In this document: one piece after another, positions 52,663 to 61,262 of the stretch
Numbering within the stretch: the first letter of the stretch is position 1
How the letters are laid out: each line of letters starts with the position of its first letter
DNA from: Lacticaseibacillus daqingensis
Lineage (GTDB): Bacteria; Bacillota; Bacilli; Lactobacillales; Lactobacillaceae
Assembly (NCBI RefSeq): GCF_003946115.1
Contig: NZ_RHOH01000009.1
Location: 1 to 64,000 of the forward strand
Length of the DNA stretch: 64,000 bases
Direction: 5' to 3'
Notes under the pieces: model-generated
What the model was told of the DNA's origin: nothing
The model's input: the letters and a program-made list of their open reading frames with translations, nothing else
The model's database searches: none
Program-made: the position numbers and the translations under genes

Positions 52663-54050
52663 TTTTCCTCCCGGGCCCAGAAGTCCTGCCCCTGTGAAAA
52701 CGCCAAGTCGCCTTGCGCCGCCGCCATCACGCGCAGCTGGTGGCGCAACTCGGCCACGATCGGTTGCGCCGCTTCGGTCTTGGCCAGGTCCACTTCCTCC
52801 AGCGGGTCGGTGTGCCGGTCGAAGAGCTGCGTATGGGAGCCCTGCACCGTCCGGTATTCGATCAGTTTGTAGTCCGGGGTCACCACCCCGCGAATCTTAT
52901 CCGTGAACTGCAGGTACACCGCGTCGCGCCCGGCGTTTTCGCCGTGGATCTGCGGCAGCAGGCTGTGGCCAAACATGCCGTCTGGCTTGGGCAAGCCCAC
53001 GTAGTCGAGGATCGTCGGCATCATGTCCAAAAGCAGCGCCTTGCCCGCCACGCGGTGGTTGACAGGAATGTCCGGACCGGCGAGGATCATCGGAATGCGG
53101 ATCGAGTTGTCGTACAGGTTCTGCTTGCCCATCAGCCCGTGCTGGCCGAGGGAGATCCCGTGGTCAGCCACGTAAACGATCAGGGTGTTGTCGAGCTGGC
53201 CGGTTTCCTCAAGCGCCGCCACGATGTCGCCCACGCGGTCGTCGATGTGCGTGATCATCGCGTAGTAGTCCGCGATGTGGCGCTTGACCGCCGCGATCGG
53301 CCGCGGGTACGCCTCCAGCGACTCGTCACGCTGGGCGCGCATGTCAAACTCGAACGGGTGCTGCGGGAGGTAGTTGTCCGGCACCGAAATCGTGTCAGGA
53401 TCATACAGCGCGCTGTACTTGCTTGGCATCGTCCGCGGATCATGCGGTGCCATGAACGCCCCGTACATAAAGAACGGCTGATCGTCTTCGGCGTGTTCAT
53501 GGATCTTTTCGATCATCGTGTCGGCGAACAGGTCGGTGGAGTGCTTGCCGATGTTGATGCGGTCGGCCGGCAGGTCGATGATGCGCTTAGACGAAAACGG
53601 GTCCTGGACGAAGCGCTTGAAGTGGTCGTACTTGCCAGTCGGGTCGTAGTCGTTGACTGGCACGTTCCAGTGGTCCCACATGCCGCCGAAGAAAATGTTG
53701 CCGCCATCGTTGAAGCTGCGGGCAAAGGCGCGCGTGCCGTTGTGCCACTTGCCGACGCCGATGCTGGTGTAGCCGCCTTTTTGCAGCTCCTCACCTAGCA
53801 GCGCCTGGTCGTCTGGGATCGTATCGCCATCGTCCTCCCAGCTGGTCACATAGCGACCGGTGTGCAACATCGCACGCGAAGGCATGCACACCGCGCCGCT
53901 TGAGCCACCCGGGATGAAGGCTTCCGTGAAGCTGGTGCCCCGGGCCACCAGTTGGTCGAAGTTGGGGGTAATAATTTCGGGGTTGCCCAGCGCGTGGATG
54001 GTGTTGAAGCGCTGGTCATCGGCAATCATCAAGATCACATTCCGTTTCAA
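52659..54050 (-). CDS. Type I sulfatase (Cys-type), second of two
   Basis: The 463-aa sulfatase has VILMIADDQRFNT, the signature CMPSRAMLHTGRY (formylglycine Cys at about residue 55), SIGVGKWHNG and VADHGISLGQHGLMGKQNLYD. It is only distantly similar to the other sulfatase, so the two should act on different esters. A TTG start at 54050 fits AAGGAG eight nt upstream; the frame up to a GTG at 54059 would overlap the site. It is the first gene of the three-gene operon. Confidence 0.92.
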   Translation of the reverse strand: MKRNVILMIADDQRFNTIHALGNPEIITPNFDQLVARGTSFTEAFIPGGSSGAVCMPSRAMLHTGRYVTSWEDDGDTIPDDQALLGEELQKGGYTSIGVGKWHNGTRAFARSFNDGGNIFFGGMWDHWNVPVNDYDPTGKYDHFKRFVQDPFSSKRIIDLPADRINIGKHSTDLFADTMIEKIHEHAEDDQPFFMYGAFMAPHDPRTMPSKYSALYDPDTISVPDNYLPQHPFEFDMRAQRDESLEAYPRPIAAVKRHIADYYAMITHIDDRVGDIVAALEETGQLDNTLIVYVADHGISLGQHGLMGKQNLYDNSIRIPMILAGPDIPVNHRVAGKALLLDMMPTILDYVGLPKPDGMFGHSLLPQIHGENAGRDAVYLQFTDKIRGVVTPDYKLIEYRTVQGSHTQLFDRHTDPLEEVDLAKTEAAQPIVAELRHQLRVMAAAQGDLAFSQGQDFWAREEK

Positions 54051-54143
54051 GAGCGTCACTCCTTTGAGGTTATAAGTTCAGTCTAACTGGGTGTGAAGTA
54101 AGCGCAACCATTTATTTGTGAAAAGTTGGCATACCCGGCAATA

Positions 54144-54983
54144 CTATTTATCCCACGCGCCTTGCACCGCGGATGGCGGCGACCCGTAGTGTTGCTTGAA
54201 CAACCGGCTGAAGTAAAACGGGTCCTGATAGCCGACCGCGCCGGCCACCTGATTGACCGGCCAGTCCGTGTCCCGCAGGATCTGATGCGCTTTTTTCAGT
54301 CGCAGCTGGGTCAAAAACGTCATCGGGCTGACGCCGTTGACCGCCTTGAACGTGCGGGACAGGTGGGCCGGTGCCACGTGCAGCTCCGCGGCCAACGCGG
54401 TGAGCGTCAACGCCTCACGGTAGTGCGCCTCCAGGTAGTACGTGGCCGCAGCCACCAGCGCCCGCTGGTCTGTCGTCGCCGCCGGTTCCCCAGTCATCAC
54501 ACGGTCGGCGCTGACCCGGTTGTCCGGTAGCGCCCGAAGCAGCAGGCACAGCAACTCGACCACCTGCGCCTGCACCATCACATCGTGCCCAAAGGCCCCG
54601 GCCGCCTGACTCTCCGCCGCCACCCGCCGCGCGCACGCCATGAAGGCCGCCTGTTGTTCCCCCAGCGCCACCACGCTGTCGGCAAACGGTAGCGCCCCGG
54701 GGGTCACCCCCGGCAAGGCTAGCTCGCGCAGGCCGATGTGCAGTTGCGTGCTGTGCGTCCGCGGCTTCTGAGTCTCCTGGTGCCAAACCCCTGGGTTGAA
54801 CAGCAGCGCCTGGCCGGCCGTGACGTGCTGCCACTGACCGCTGATCCGGTAGTCGGAGCTGCCGTCCAGCAAGATCGACAGCTCGATGAAGTCGTGCTGG
54901 TGATACGGATACGTCCCCGGCCGCGCATTATGGAACGTGAACGCGTACAGCAGTTCCGGGGCAAAGTTCTTCAGATCAAACAC
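54144..54983 (-). CDS. AraC-family transcriptional regulator
   Basis: The 279-aa protein has an N-terminal cupin (YPYHQHDFIELSILLDGSSDYRI, QALLFNPGVWHQE) and two C-terminal HTH motifs (LTALAAELHVAPAHLSRTFKA, then VNQVAGAVGYQDPFYFSRLFKQHYG). Such regulators usually activate sugar genes. It lies directly upstream of the sulfatase operon on the same strand and probably controls it. The GTG start at 54983 follows AAAGGAGG. Confidence 0.9.
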   Translation of the reverse strand: MFDLKNFAPELLYAFTFHNARPGTYPYHQHDFIELSILLDGSSDYRISGQWQHVTAGQALLFNPGVWHQETQKPRTHSTQLHIGLRELALPGVTPGALPFADSVVALGEQQAAFMACARRVAAESQAAGAFGHDVMVQAQVVELLCLLLRALPDNRVSADRVMTGEPAATTDQRALVAAATYYLEAHYREALTLTALAAELHVAPAHLSRTFKAVNGVSPMTFLTQLRLKKAHQILRDTDWPVNQVAGAVGYQDPFYFSRLFKQHYGSPPSAVQGAWDK

Positions 54984-55072
54984 GGACAGGGACCTCCTTT
55001 CAGACCCAGAGCGACACGGCGCGGACTTAGCGAGACGGCGTTTGACGAGCGCGCGAACCTGTACTGCCGGAC

Positions 55073-55140
55073 TCCGGCCCAGCCAGCGGCGCTTCCAGTA
55101 CCGCTGGCTGAACCTCCGTCCTCTGACGGTGAGCGACTTG
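55073..55140 (-). repeat. Partial inverted copy of the R element 5' end (R3)
   Basis: On the minus strand it reads GTCAGAGGACGG, then AGCCAGCGGTACTGGAAGCG, matching R1 bases near 50060-50093 (CAGAGGACGG, GGCCAGCGGCACTGGAAGCG). CAGCCAGCGG and CCGCTGGCTG also form a 10-bp hairpin. The rest of R is absent. Confidence 0.5.
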
Positions 55141-55369
55141 GATAGCCAAGATAAATGGCGACATCAGAAATTTAATCGCGATTTAACTGTGCGACTGCGT
55201 GCTTCGTAGATCTTGTCCCACCGCAAAATCCTTCTACGTTCAAAGTTCAAGCACTCGGATCAGAACCAATTCAGACGCTTTAAGCACAGCATAAATTTGC
55301 GCCGCAATCGTCATGCCTTGTTGATGAAACCATTTCGGCTCAAAATTGAGCCGTTCTAAATCGAAGGGC

Positions 55370-55612
55370 GGAGGCCCAGTCGGTGACACCGGAAGCGGAG
55401 GCGAGCGGCGAGCCAGCGTGCTTGCCGGCAACGCCGCAAGCCACCGTAGGGAGCATCGCGACCGGAGGCGTGAAATTGCTGTTAGTCGGCGCACTTTGCC
55501 GGCTTACAGCAAGGGCGGGTCCCGAGACCAGACTTTGGCTCGGGGGAGCCCCACGCGTTCCGCCGCCGCTCGCCGGAGCTGGAGGTGTTACCGGCTGGGC
55601 CGGAGCCCAGCA
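55370..55612 (+). ncRNA. Structured element R2, candidate non-coding RNA
   Basis: P1: GGCCCAGTCGGTGACACC (55373-55390) pairs with 55584-55601 over 18 bp including two G.U pairs. P2: GGCGAGCGGCG (55400-55410) with CGCCGCTCGCC (55564-55574). Inner hairpin TTGCTGT (55476-55482) with ACAGCAA (55506-55512). Variable stem CCGAG (55522-55526) with CTCGG (55539-55543). Relative to R1, several pairs change on both sides while pairing holds. Its variable arm is shorter than that of R1. Confidence 0.6.
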
Positions 55613-55660
55613 CGTAAAACCACACCAGCCTTCGAGTTAATAAATAGTTTAATATGGCCA

Positions 55661-55689
55661 TTCACAATCCGTTACATATTCTTTACAAT
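55661..55689 (+). promoter_or_regulatory. Promoter of the YitT-like gene
   Basis: TTCACA (55661-55666) and TACAAT (55684-55689) are 17 nt apart. It lies after R2, so R2 is not part of this gene's leader. Confidence 0.7.
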
Positions 55690-55720
55690 ACGGGTATTCT
55701 GCACGGAAAGAAGGTTCCAC

Positions 55721-56329
55721 ATGAAACAAACGACGACGCTGAGCTCGCGTGAGGCCATCACGGACCTGATCGGTGTGATCATCGGCAACGGCATCACCGC
55801 GTTCGCATACTCCTGGGTGCTGGTGCGGCTGAACGTCATCTCCGGCGGCGTCACCGCCAGCGCGATGATCGCCGGCCGCATGAGTCCGTGGTCGGTCACG
55901 GTTTGGACCAATACCATCACGCTCGTGTGCCTAGGCGCCTCACTGGTATTCCTCGGCCGCCGCAACTTCGTCAACTCGCTGGTGTCCAGCTTCAGCTACA
56001 TGGGCTGGTTCAGCCTCGCGCAGAGCTGGCAGCCCGACAGCACCGGACCGGTTTGGCTCAGCCTGCCCATCGCCGGGATGATCGTCGGCGCCGGCTACTT
56101 TCTGTGCATCGACCACCACGCGTCGACCGCGGGGCTGGATGTGTTTGCCTTGGTGGTGAACGCCCGCTGGCCGCGCGTCTCGGTGGCGCTTGGCCTGCGC
56201 GTGATCAACTTCACCGTTCTCGGCATCGGCGCCTGGACCTTTGGCCTCCGCTCGTTTCTGCTCGGGCTGGTCTTCATCATCATCTACACGCAGACCCTGG
56301 CGAGCTTGGAAAAACGCTTCGGTCACTAA
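55721..56329 (+). CDS. YitT/YczE-like membrane protein
   Basis: The 202-aa protein has about five membrane segments. DLIGVIIGNGITAFAYSWVLVRLNVISGGVTASAMI matches the N-terminus of YitT-family (DUF161) proteins, but the C-terminal DUF2179 domain is missing, so it is a short version. Function unknown. An AAGAAGG site precedes the ATG. Confidence 0.78.
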   Translation: MKQTTTLSSREAITDLIGVIIGNGITAFAYSWVLVRLNVISGGVTASAMIAGRMSPWSVTVWTNTITLVCLGASLVFLGRRNFVNSLVSSFSYMGWFSLAQSWQPDSTGPVWLSLPIAGMIVGAGYFLCIDHHASTAGLDVFALVVNARWPRVSVALGLRVINFTVLGIGAWTFGLRSFLLGLVFIIIYTQTLASLEKRFGH

Positions 56330-56334
56330 ATCAA

Positions 56335-56358
56335 GCGCCTGCCTTGCGGGCGTTTTTT
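56335..56358 (+). terminator. Terminator of the YitT-like gene
   Basis: CGCCTGC pairs with GCGGGCG around CTT, followed by TTTTTT. Confidence 0.8.
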
Positions 56359-56505
56359 GTTTGGGTTCACGCCTTAGTGTAAGCGGCCGCACCCGCCCGC
56401 TTCAATCGCCAAACTTAAGGAATAATGGTCAAAAAAGTCCAAGGTTTCCGTCGGTTCTCTCCATTCATTCCCCCAGCGGTTCTCGGATAATCGGGGATAG
56501 AGAAA

Positions 56506-56537
56506 AAGCCGGGGCCGCCACGCGAGCGCCCCGGCTT
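56506..56537 (+). promoter_or_regulatory. Leader hairpin before the ABC exporter genes
   Basis: AAGCCGGGGC (56506-56515) and GCCCCGGCTT (56528-56537) form a perfect 10-bp stem ending 2 nt before the GGGAGG ribosome site. There is no T-run, so it may hinder or position translation rather than end transcription. Confidence 0.5.
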
Positions 56538-56550
56538 CTGGGAGGCAAAC

Positions 56551-58302
56551 ATGAATCCTTACACTTGGGTTTGGCCCTATGTTCGGCGCAATCGGTTCCA
56601 GCTGATCGGGGCCACGGTCCTGATCGTTTTGAACGCCCTCGCCATCGTGGTGGCGCCACTGTTAGGCGGGATGATCGTCGACCAGGTCATCGAAGGTGGT
56701 CACACAGAGCGGCTGGTGCCGATGCTCGCCATCATGATCGGCGTCACCTTGGCGCGCACGATCATGCGCTACTGCTACACCATTTTGTTCGAACGGCTGG
56801 GCCAAAACGCACTGTTCGACATTCGCCACGACCTGTTCGCAAAACTCCAGTCGCTGGACTTCACGTTCTTCAACACGACGCGCACCGGCGACATCATGGC
56901 GCGCCTGACCGGTGACACCGAGGCGATCCGCCACATGCTGTGCTGGGTCTCCTACAACGCGATGGAGTGCGTGCTGTGGTTCTTGGCCGCGGTGATCGTG
57001 ATGAGCGTCATCAACGTGCCGCTGATGATCGCGCTGGTGGTGCTGACGCCCTTGATCGGCTACCTGACCTTCAAGATGAGCGGCCAGGCCCTGCCGGTGT
57101 TCTTCAACATTCGCCAGAGCTTCGCGCGCCTGAACACGATGGTCGAGGAAAACATCTCCGGCAACCGCGTCGTCAAAGCCTTTGCCCGCGAGGCCTACGA
57201 AGTCAAAAAATTCGAGAAGCTGAACCGCGACTACAAGGCGCAAAACATGGCGTCGGCTACGATTTCGCGGCGCTATCTGCCGCCGCTGGACTTTCTGGCG
57301 TCGCTTCTGACGGTGATCGTGCTGCTGCTCGGCGGCGGCTTTGTCATCGCTGGGCGCATGTCGTTGGGTGACCTCGTGACGTTCAACGGCTTCTTGTGGA
57401 TGCTTAACCAGCCAATGCGCATGAGCGGCTGGCTGATCAACGACATGCAGCGCTTCGCCGCAGCAACCGTCAAGATCCGCGCGATGATGGCAGCGAAGCC
57501 CGCCATCACCACACCGGCCGTCGCAACCCCACATGTCATGCACGGCGCGGTCACCTTTGACCATGTCGGCTTCGCCTATCCGGACGCGCCGGCCACGCCG
57601 GTGCTGGATGACATCAACTTCACCGTTGAACCCGGCCAAACCATGGGCGTGCTGGGCGAAACCGGCGCCGGCAAGTCGACCTTAATGGATCTGATCGCGC
57701 GCTTCTATGACCCGACCACCGGGCGCGTCTTGATCGATGGCATCGACGCCAAGGACTGGCCGGTGCACACGTTACGCGACCAGATCACTGTGGTCATGCA
57801 GGACCTGTTCCTGTTTTCCGACACCATCGGCGACAACATTCGCTACGGCAACCCGCAGGCGGATGGCTCGTTCGTCCGCCAGATGGCCAGCATCGCGGCG
57901 GCCGACCAGTTCATCGCCGCCATGCCGGACGGCTACGACACCGTGGTCGGCGAGCGCTGCGTCGGCCTGTCCGGGGGTCAAAAGCAGCGGCTGTCTTTGA
58001 CCCGGGCGCTGGTCAAGGACCCGCGCATCCTGATCCTCGATGACACCACCAGCGCTTTGGACATGGAAACGGAAGCCGAGATCCAGCAGCACCTCGCAAC
58101 GGCTGCCGCGCACAAAACGGTGTTCATCATCGCCTCGCGCATCTCCAGCCTGCGCCACGCCGACCAGATCATTGTGCTGCGCCACGGCCGCATCGTCGAG
58201 CGCGGCACGCACGACACACTGCTGGCGCAAGGCGGCTACTATGCGGAAACCTACCAGCGGCAGCTCGGAGCTAATGAGGAAGGCGGTGAGGACAATGGCT
58301 AA
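56551..58302 (+). CDS. Heterodimeric ABC exporter, first subunit
   Basis: The 583-aa protein has six membrane segments, then an ATPase domain with GETGAGKST (Walker A), LSGGQKQR (signature) and ILILDDTTSALD, where the catalytic Glu after Walker B is Asp. That substitution marks the degenerate subunit of LmrCD/TM287-288-type multidrug exporters. It overlaps its partner by 8 nt. Substrates are probably amphipathic drugs or lipids. Confidence 0.9.
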   Translation: MNPYTWVWPYVRRNRFQLIGATVLIVLNALAIVVAPLLGGMIVDQVIEGGHTERLVPMLAIMIGVTLARTIMRYCYTILFERLGQNALFDIRHDLFAKLQSLDFTFFNTTRTGDIMARLTGDTEAIRHMLCWVSYNAMECVLWFLAAVIVMSVINVPLMIALVVLTPLIGYLTFKMSGQALPVFFNIRQSFARLNTMVEENISGNRVVKAFAREAYEVKKFEKLNRDYKAQNMASATISRRYLPPLDFLASLLTVIVLLLGGGFVIAGRMSLGDLVTFNGFLWMLNQPMRMSGWLINDMQRFAAATVKIRAMMAAKPAITTPAVATPHVMHGAVTFDHVGFAYPDAPATPVLDDINFTVEPGQTMGVLGETGAGKSTLMDLIARFYDPTTGRVLIDGIDAKDWPVHTLRDQITVVMQDLFLFSDTIGDNIRYGNPQADGSFVRQMASIAAADQFIAAMPDGYDTVVGERCVGLSGGQKQRLSLTRALVKDPRILILDDTTSALDMETEAEIQQHLATAAAHKTVFIIASRISSLRHADQIIVLRHGRIVERGTHDTLLAQGGYYAETYQRQLGANEEGGEDNG

Positions 58303-60082
58303 GCGCAACACCTACAACGAAGACGAAACGCTCAAGCAGTCCTTCAACTGGCACGACTATGCGCGCCTTGGCCACTACCTGCGGCCTTACCGCGGTAAGC
58401 TCGCGCTGGCGCTCGGGTCGATTTTGCTGGGCAACGTCGCCTTGATCCTCGGCCCGTACCTGACCAAGGTCGCCATCGACACCATCATCCCCCATCACGA
58501 CATGCTGGCGCTGAGCCTGCTGTCCAGCGTGTTCCTGATCACCCTGCTGGTGGCGTGGGCCTGCTACCGCTACCGCATCTGGACGATCACCGAGATCGGC
58601 CAGGACCTGCTGCGCGACATGCGCACGGACCTGTTCACCCACCTGCAGACCCTGCCGTTTGCCTACTTTGACTCGCGCCCGCACGGTAAGATCCTGATCC
58701 GCGTGGTCAACTACATCAACACCCTGTCGGACCTGCTGTCCAACGGGCTGATCAACCTGATCTCGGATTTTATCAACCTGCTGGTGACCCTGGTGTTCAT
58801 GCTCGCCATCAACTGGCGCCTGACCCTGTACAGCCTTGTGCTCCTGCCGGTGCTGTTCATCTGGACCTACGTGATCCAAGTACAGCAGCAAAAAGCATTC
58901 CAGGCCCTATCCAACAAGCAGTCCAACCTGAACGCGTTCATTCACGAAGGCATCGCCGGCATCAAGGTCACCCAGGGGTTTGCCCAGGAAGCCAACGCGA
59001 TCAACGCCTTTGACGCGGTGGCTGAGGAAAACCGCGTCGCCTACATGCGCGCCGTCAAGGTCCAGTACGCGCTGTGGCCGGGGGTCCAAAACATCGCGAC
59101 CCTCACGACGGCGCTGATCTACTACATCGGCATTCAGCACGTCGGCGTGGTCGTGTCGACCGGGACGCTGATCGCGTTTCTCGGCTACATCACAAACTTC
59201 TGGAACCCCGTCATCAACATCGGCAATTTCTACAACTCGCTGATCACCGCGACCGCCTACCTCGAGCGCATCTTCGAGACGCTGGACGAGGCGCCTGAGG
59301 TGACCGATGAGGCTGGCGCCTTCACCCTGCCACCGATCCACGGCGAGGTGGCCTTCCAGGACGTGTCCTTCAAGTACGCGCCGGATGAGCCCGAGATCCT
59401 GCACGATGTCAGCTTCCACGCCGGCGCCGGCGAAACCATCGCGTTGGTCGGTCCCACCGGTGCCGGTAAGTCCACCATCATCAACCTGCTCTCGCGCTTT
59501 TACAACGTGACCGACGGCGTGGTGGCCATCGACGGCGTGGACATCAGCCGCGTCACCCTGGCCTCCCTGCGCGCGCAGATGGGCGTGATGCTGCAAGACA
59601 CCTTCATCTTCTCCGGCACCATCCTCGACAACATCCGCTACGGGCGCCTCGACGCCACCGAAGAAGACGTGATCGCGGCCGCCAAAATCGCGCGCGCCGA
59701 CGATTTCATCCAAACCCTCGCGGACGGCTACCACACCGTCGTGCAGGAGCGCGGCGTCTCGCTGTCGGCCGGTCAGCGCCAGCTGATCGCCTTTGCCCGC
59801 ACCCTGCTGGCCGACCCGCGCATCCTGATCCTCGATGAGGCCACCGCCGCCATCGACACCCACACCGAACAGCTCCTGCAGGCCGGACTGGATCAGCTGC
59901 TGAAAGGCCGCACCAGCTTTATCGTGGCACACCGCCTGTCCACCATTCGCCGTGCCGACAAGATCCTTGTCATCGACCACGGCCGCATCGTCGAAAGCGG
60001 CACGCATGACGCGCTGATGGCAGCCCACGGTGCCTACTTCCAGCTATACGATGCACAGCTGCGGATGCTGCAAGCGCTGTAA
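58295..60082 (+). CDS. Heterodimeric ABC exporter, second subunit
   Basis: The 595-aa partner has six membrane segments after an N-terminal extension, Walker A GPTGAGKST, a canonical Walker B ILILDEATAAID with the catalytic Glu, and a non-standard signature LSAGQRQ. The altered signature meets the Asp site of the first subunit in the assembled dimer, the usual asymmetric design. The ATG at 58295 lies within the end of the first gene behind GGTGAGG. Confidence 0.9.
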   Translation: MAKRNTYNEDETLKQSFNWHDYARLGHYLRPYRGKLALALGSILLGNVALILGPYLTKVAIDTIIPHHDMLALSLLSSVFLITLLVAWACYRYRIWTITEIGQDLLRDMRTDLFTHLQTLPFAYFDSRPHGKILIRVVNYINTLSDLLSNGLINLISDFINLLVTLVFMLAINWRLTLYSLVLLPVLFIWTYVIQVQQQKAFQALSNKQSNLNAFIHEGIAGIKVTQGFAQEANAINAFDAVAEENRVAYMRAVKVQYALWPGVQNIATLTTALIYYIGIQHVGVVVSTGTLIAFLGYITNFWNPVINIGNFYNSLITATAYLERIFETLDEAPEVTDEAGAFTLPPIHGEVAFQDVSFKYAPDEPEILHDVSFHAGAGETIALVGPTGAGKSTIINLLSRFYNVTDGVVAIDGVDISRVTLASLRAQMGVMLQDTFIFSGTILDNIRYGRLDATEEDVIAAAKIARADDFIQTLADGYHTVVQERGVSLSAGQRQLIAFARTLLADPRILILDEATAAIDTHTEQLLQAGLDQLLKGRTSFIVAHRLSTIRRADKILVIDHGRIVESGTHDALMAAHGAYFQLYDAQLRMLQAL

Positions 60083-60087
60083 CCACT

Positions 60088-60124
60088 CAAAAACCAGCCC
60101 TGCTTGGCGCGAGGGCTGGTTTTT
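60088..60124. terminator. Terminator after the ABC exporter operon
   Basis: AAAACCAGCCCT pairs with AGGGCTGGTTTTT; it is usable from both strands. Confidence 0.85.
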
Positions 60125-60133
60125 AGTCTGCTG

Positions 60134-60679
60134 TTAAAGTGGCGCAACATCACGGCCTGGCACGACAAACCGCGTGATGGTATCATCCCCTGTCCGCAAC
60201 CGCCAGCAATGCCGCTGGTCGTACAGGTAGATGAAGGTGAAGCCACTGGGTTGCGCCAGCGTCCGCAGGTGTGCGCGCAGGCGGCCGATGTCCGGCGCGT
60301 CCGGCAGCATGAACAGGAATAGGTTCTGCTCCGGGAACGGCGCGTAACCCGGCAGCAGCCGCGTTTTACGCGTCAGGGCGGCGATCAAGTCGTTGCCCGA
60401 CCCCCACTTGGCGCTGGGGAAAAACACGTCCCGCGGGCCGCCGGTCGTGTGGCCGAGGTGCAGGCGCAGCGGATGCGGCCGCCGCGCGGCCAGGTGGGCA
60501 TCGGTCGCCAACAGCGCGGCCACACTGCGCTCAAGCGCACGCGTCACCTCAACCCCCACCCGCCCCGGCACCTGAATATCGGGCCGGTCGGCGTTCACCG
60601 CCGCCGCGTACTTGTCTGGTTCGATCTGCGTCAGCACCTGCAGGGCACGAATTTCTTCTGGATGCACGCGATTGGGCAT
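60134..60679 (-). CDS. Protein of unknown function
   Basis: The 181-aa product has NADRPDIQVPGRVGVEVTRAL near residue 30, which vaguely recalls the D...ExT/K arrangement of PD-(D/E)XK nucleases, but no further motif supports this. The C-terminus has IYLYDQRHCWRLRTGDDTITRFVV. GGGGGTGAG precedes the ATG. It starts 4 nt after the histidine phosphatase gene, so the two share a transcript. Confidence 0.6.
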   Translation of the reverse strand: MPNRVHPEEIRALQVLTQIEPDKYAAAVNADRPDIQVPGRVGVEVTRALERSVAALLATDAHLAARRPHPLRLHLGHTTGGPRDVFFPSAKWGSGNDLIAALTRKTRLLPGYAPFPEQNLFLFMLPDAPDIGRLRAHLRTLAQPSGFTFIYLYDQRHCWRLRTGDDTITRFVVPGRDVAPL

Positions 60680-60683
60680 GGGC

Positions 60684-61262
60684 TCACCCCCGGGGGTGCA
60701 GCGGGTCGATCACCTGCTGCAACGTGAACTGGCCCGCGTCATACGCGTACTGCACGATGGCGCAGTTGGGCAGCCGCCCGCCTGGCAGCGTCACGGCCGC
60801 GTTGGCCCACAGGCGTATGAAGTGGTGGATCGCACCCGCGTGTGACACCATCAGCACGGCCTGCCCCGAAGCACTCGCCATCAACTCAGCCACCGTGCCC
60901 CCAACGCGCGCATCGATCGTTGCATCGGCCTCGCCACCATAAGGAACGAAGAAGTCCCCGTACGGCGGCGTGGGGTTCAGGTACTCCGCCTGCCCCTCAA
61001 AGCGTCCGAAGCCACACTCACGCAGGCCTTTGACCCGCGTATACGGCTGATCGCACACCAGCTCCAAGGTGTCTGCCGCACGCTCCGCGGTGGAGCAAAA
61101 CGCCGCGTCAAAAGTCACCCCTTGGGCATCGAACCACGCGCGCGCTGCCTGCCCCTGCACGATCCCTGCCGGCGTGAGCGGCGAGTCGCACCATCCCTGG
61201 ATGCGGTGAAGCACATTGAACAGCGTCTCGCCGTGGCGCATTAAGTAAAGTGTTTGGGTCAT
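60684..61262 (-). CDS. Histidine phosphatase (phosphoglycerate mutase-like)
   Basis: The 192-aa protein begins TLYLMRHGETLFN, with the catalytic RHG, and has GLRECGFGRFEGQ and VLMVSHAGAIHHFI, the second His. Substrate unknown; lactobacilli carry several of these paralogues. ATG 61262 follows GGAGG with seven nt; the longer frame to 61331 is unsupported. Confidence 0.88.
   Translation of the reverse strand: MTQTLYLMRHGETLFNVLHRIQGWCDSPLTPAGIVQGQAARAWFDAQGVTFDAAFCSTAERAADTLELVCDQPYTRVKGLRECGFGRFEGQAEYLNPTPPYGDFFVPYGGEADATIDARVGGTVAELMASASGQAVLMVSHAGAIHHFIRLWANAAVTLPGGRLPNCAIVQYAYDAGQFTLQQVIDPLHPRG

Larger units (their letters stand above)
54984..55720. other. Long gap with elements R3 (partial) and R2
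   Basis: A 737-nt region without a protein gene. It holds a GC-rich part with GAGCGACACGGCGCGGACTTAGCG (55007 on), the inverted partial R copy near 55085-55140, an AT-richer spacer, a GGCTCAAAATTGAGCC hairpin near 55337, element R2 and the yitT promoter. Confidence 0.6.
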
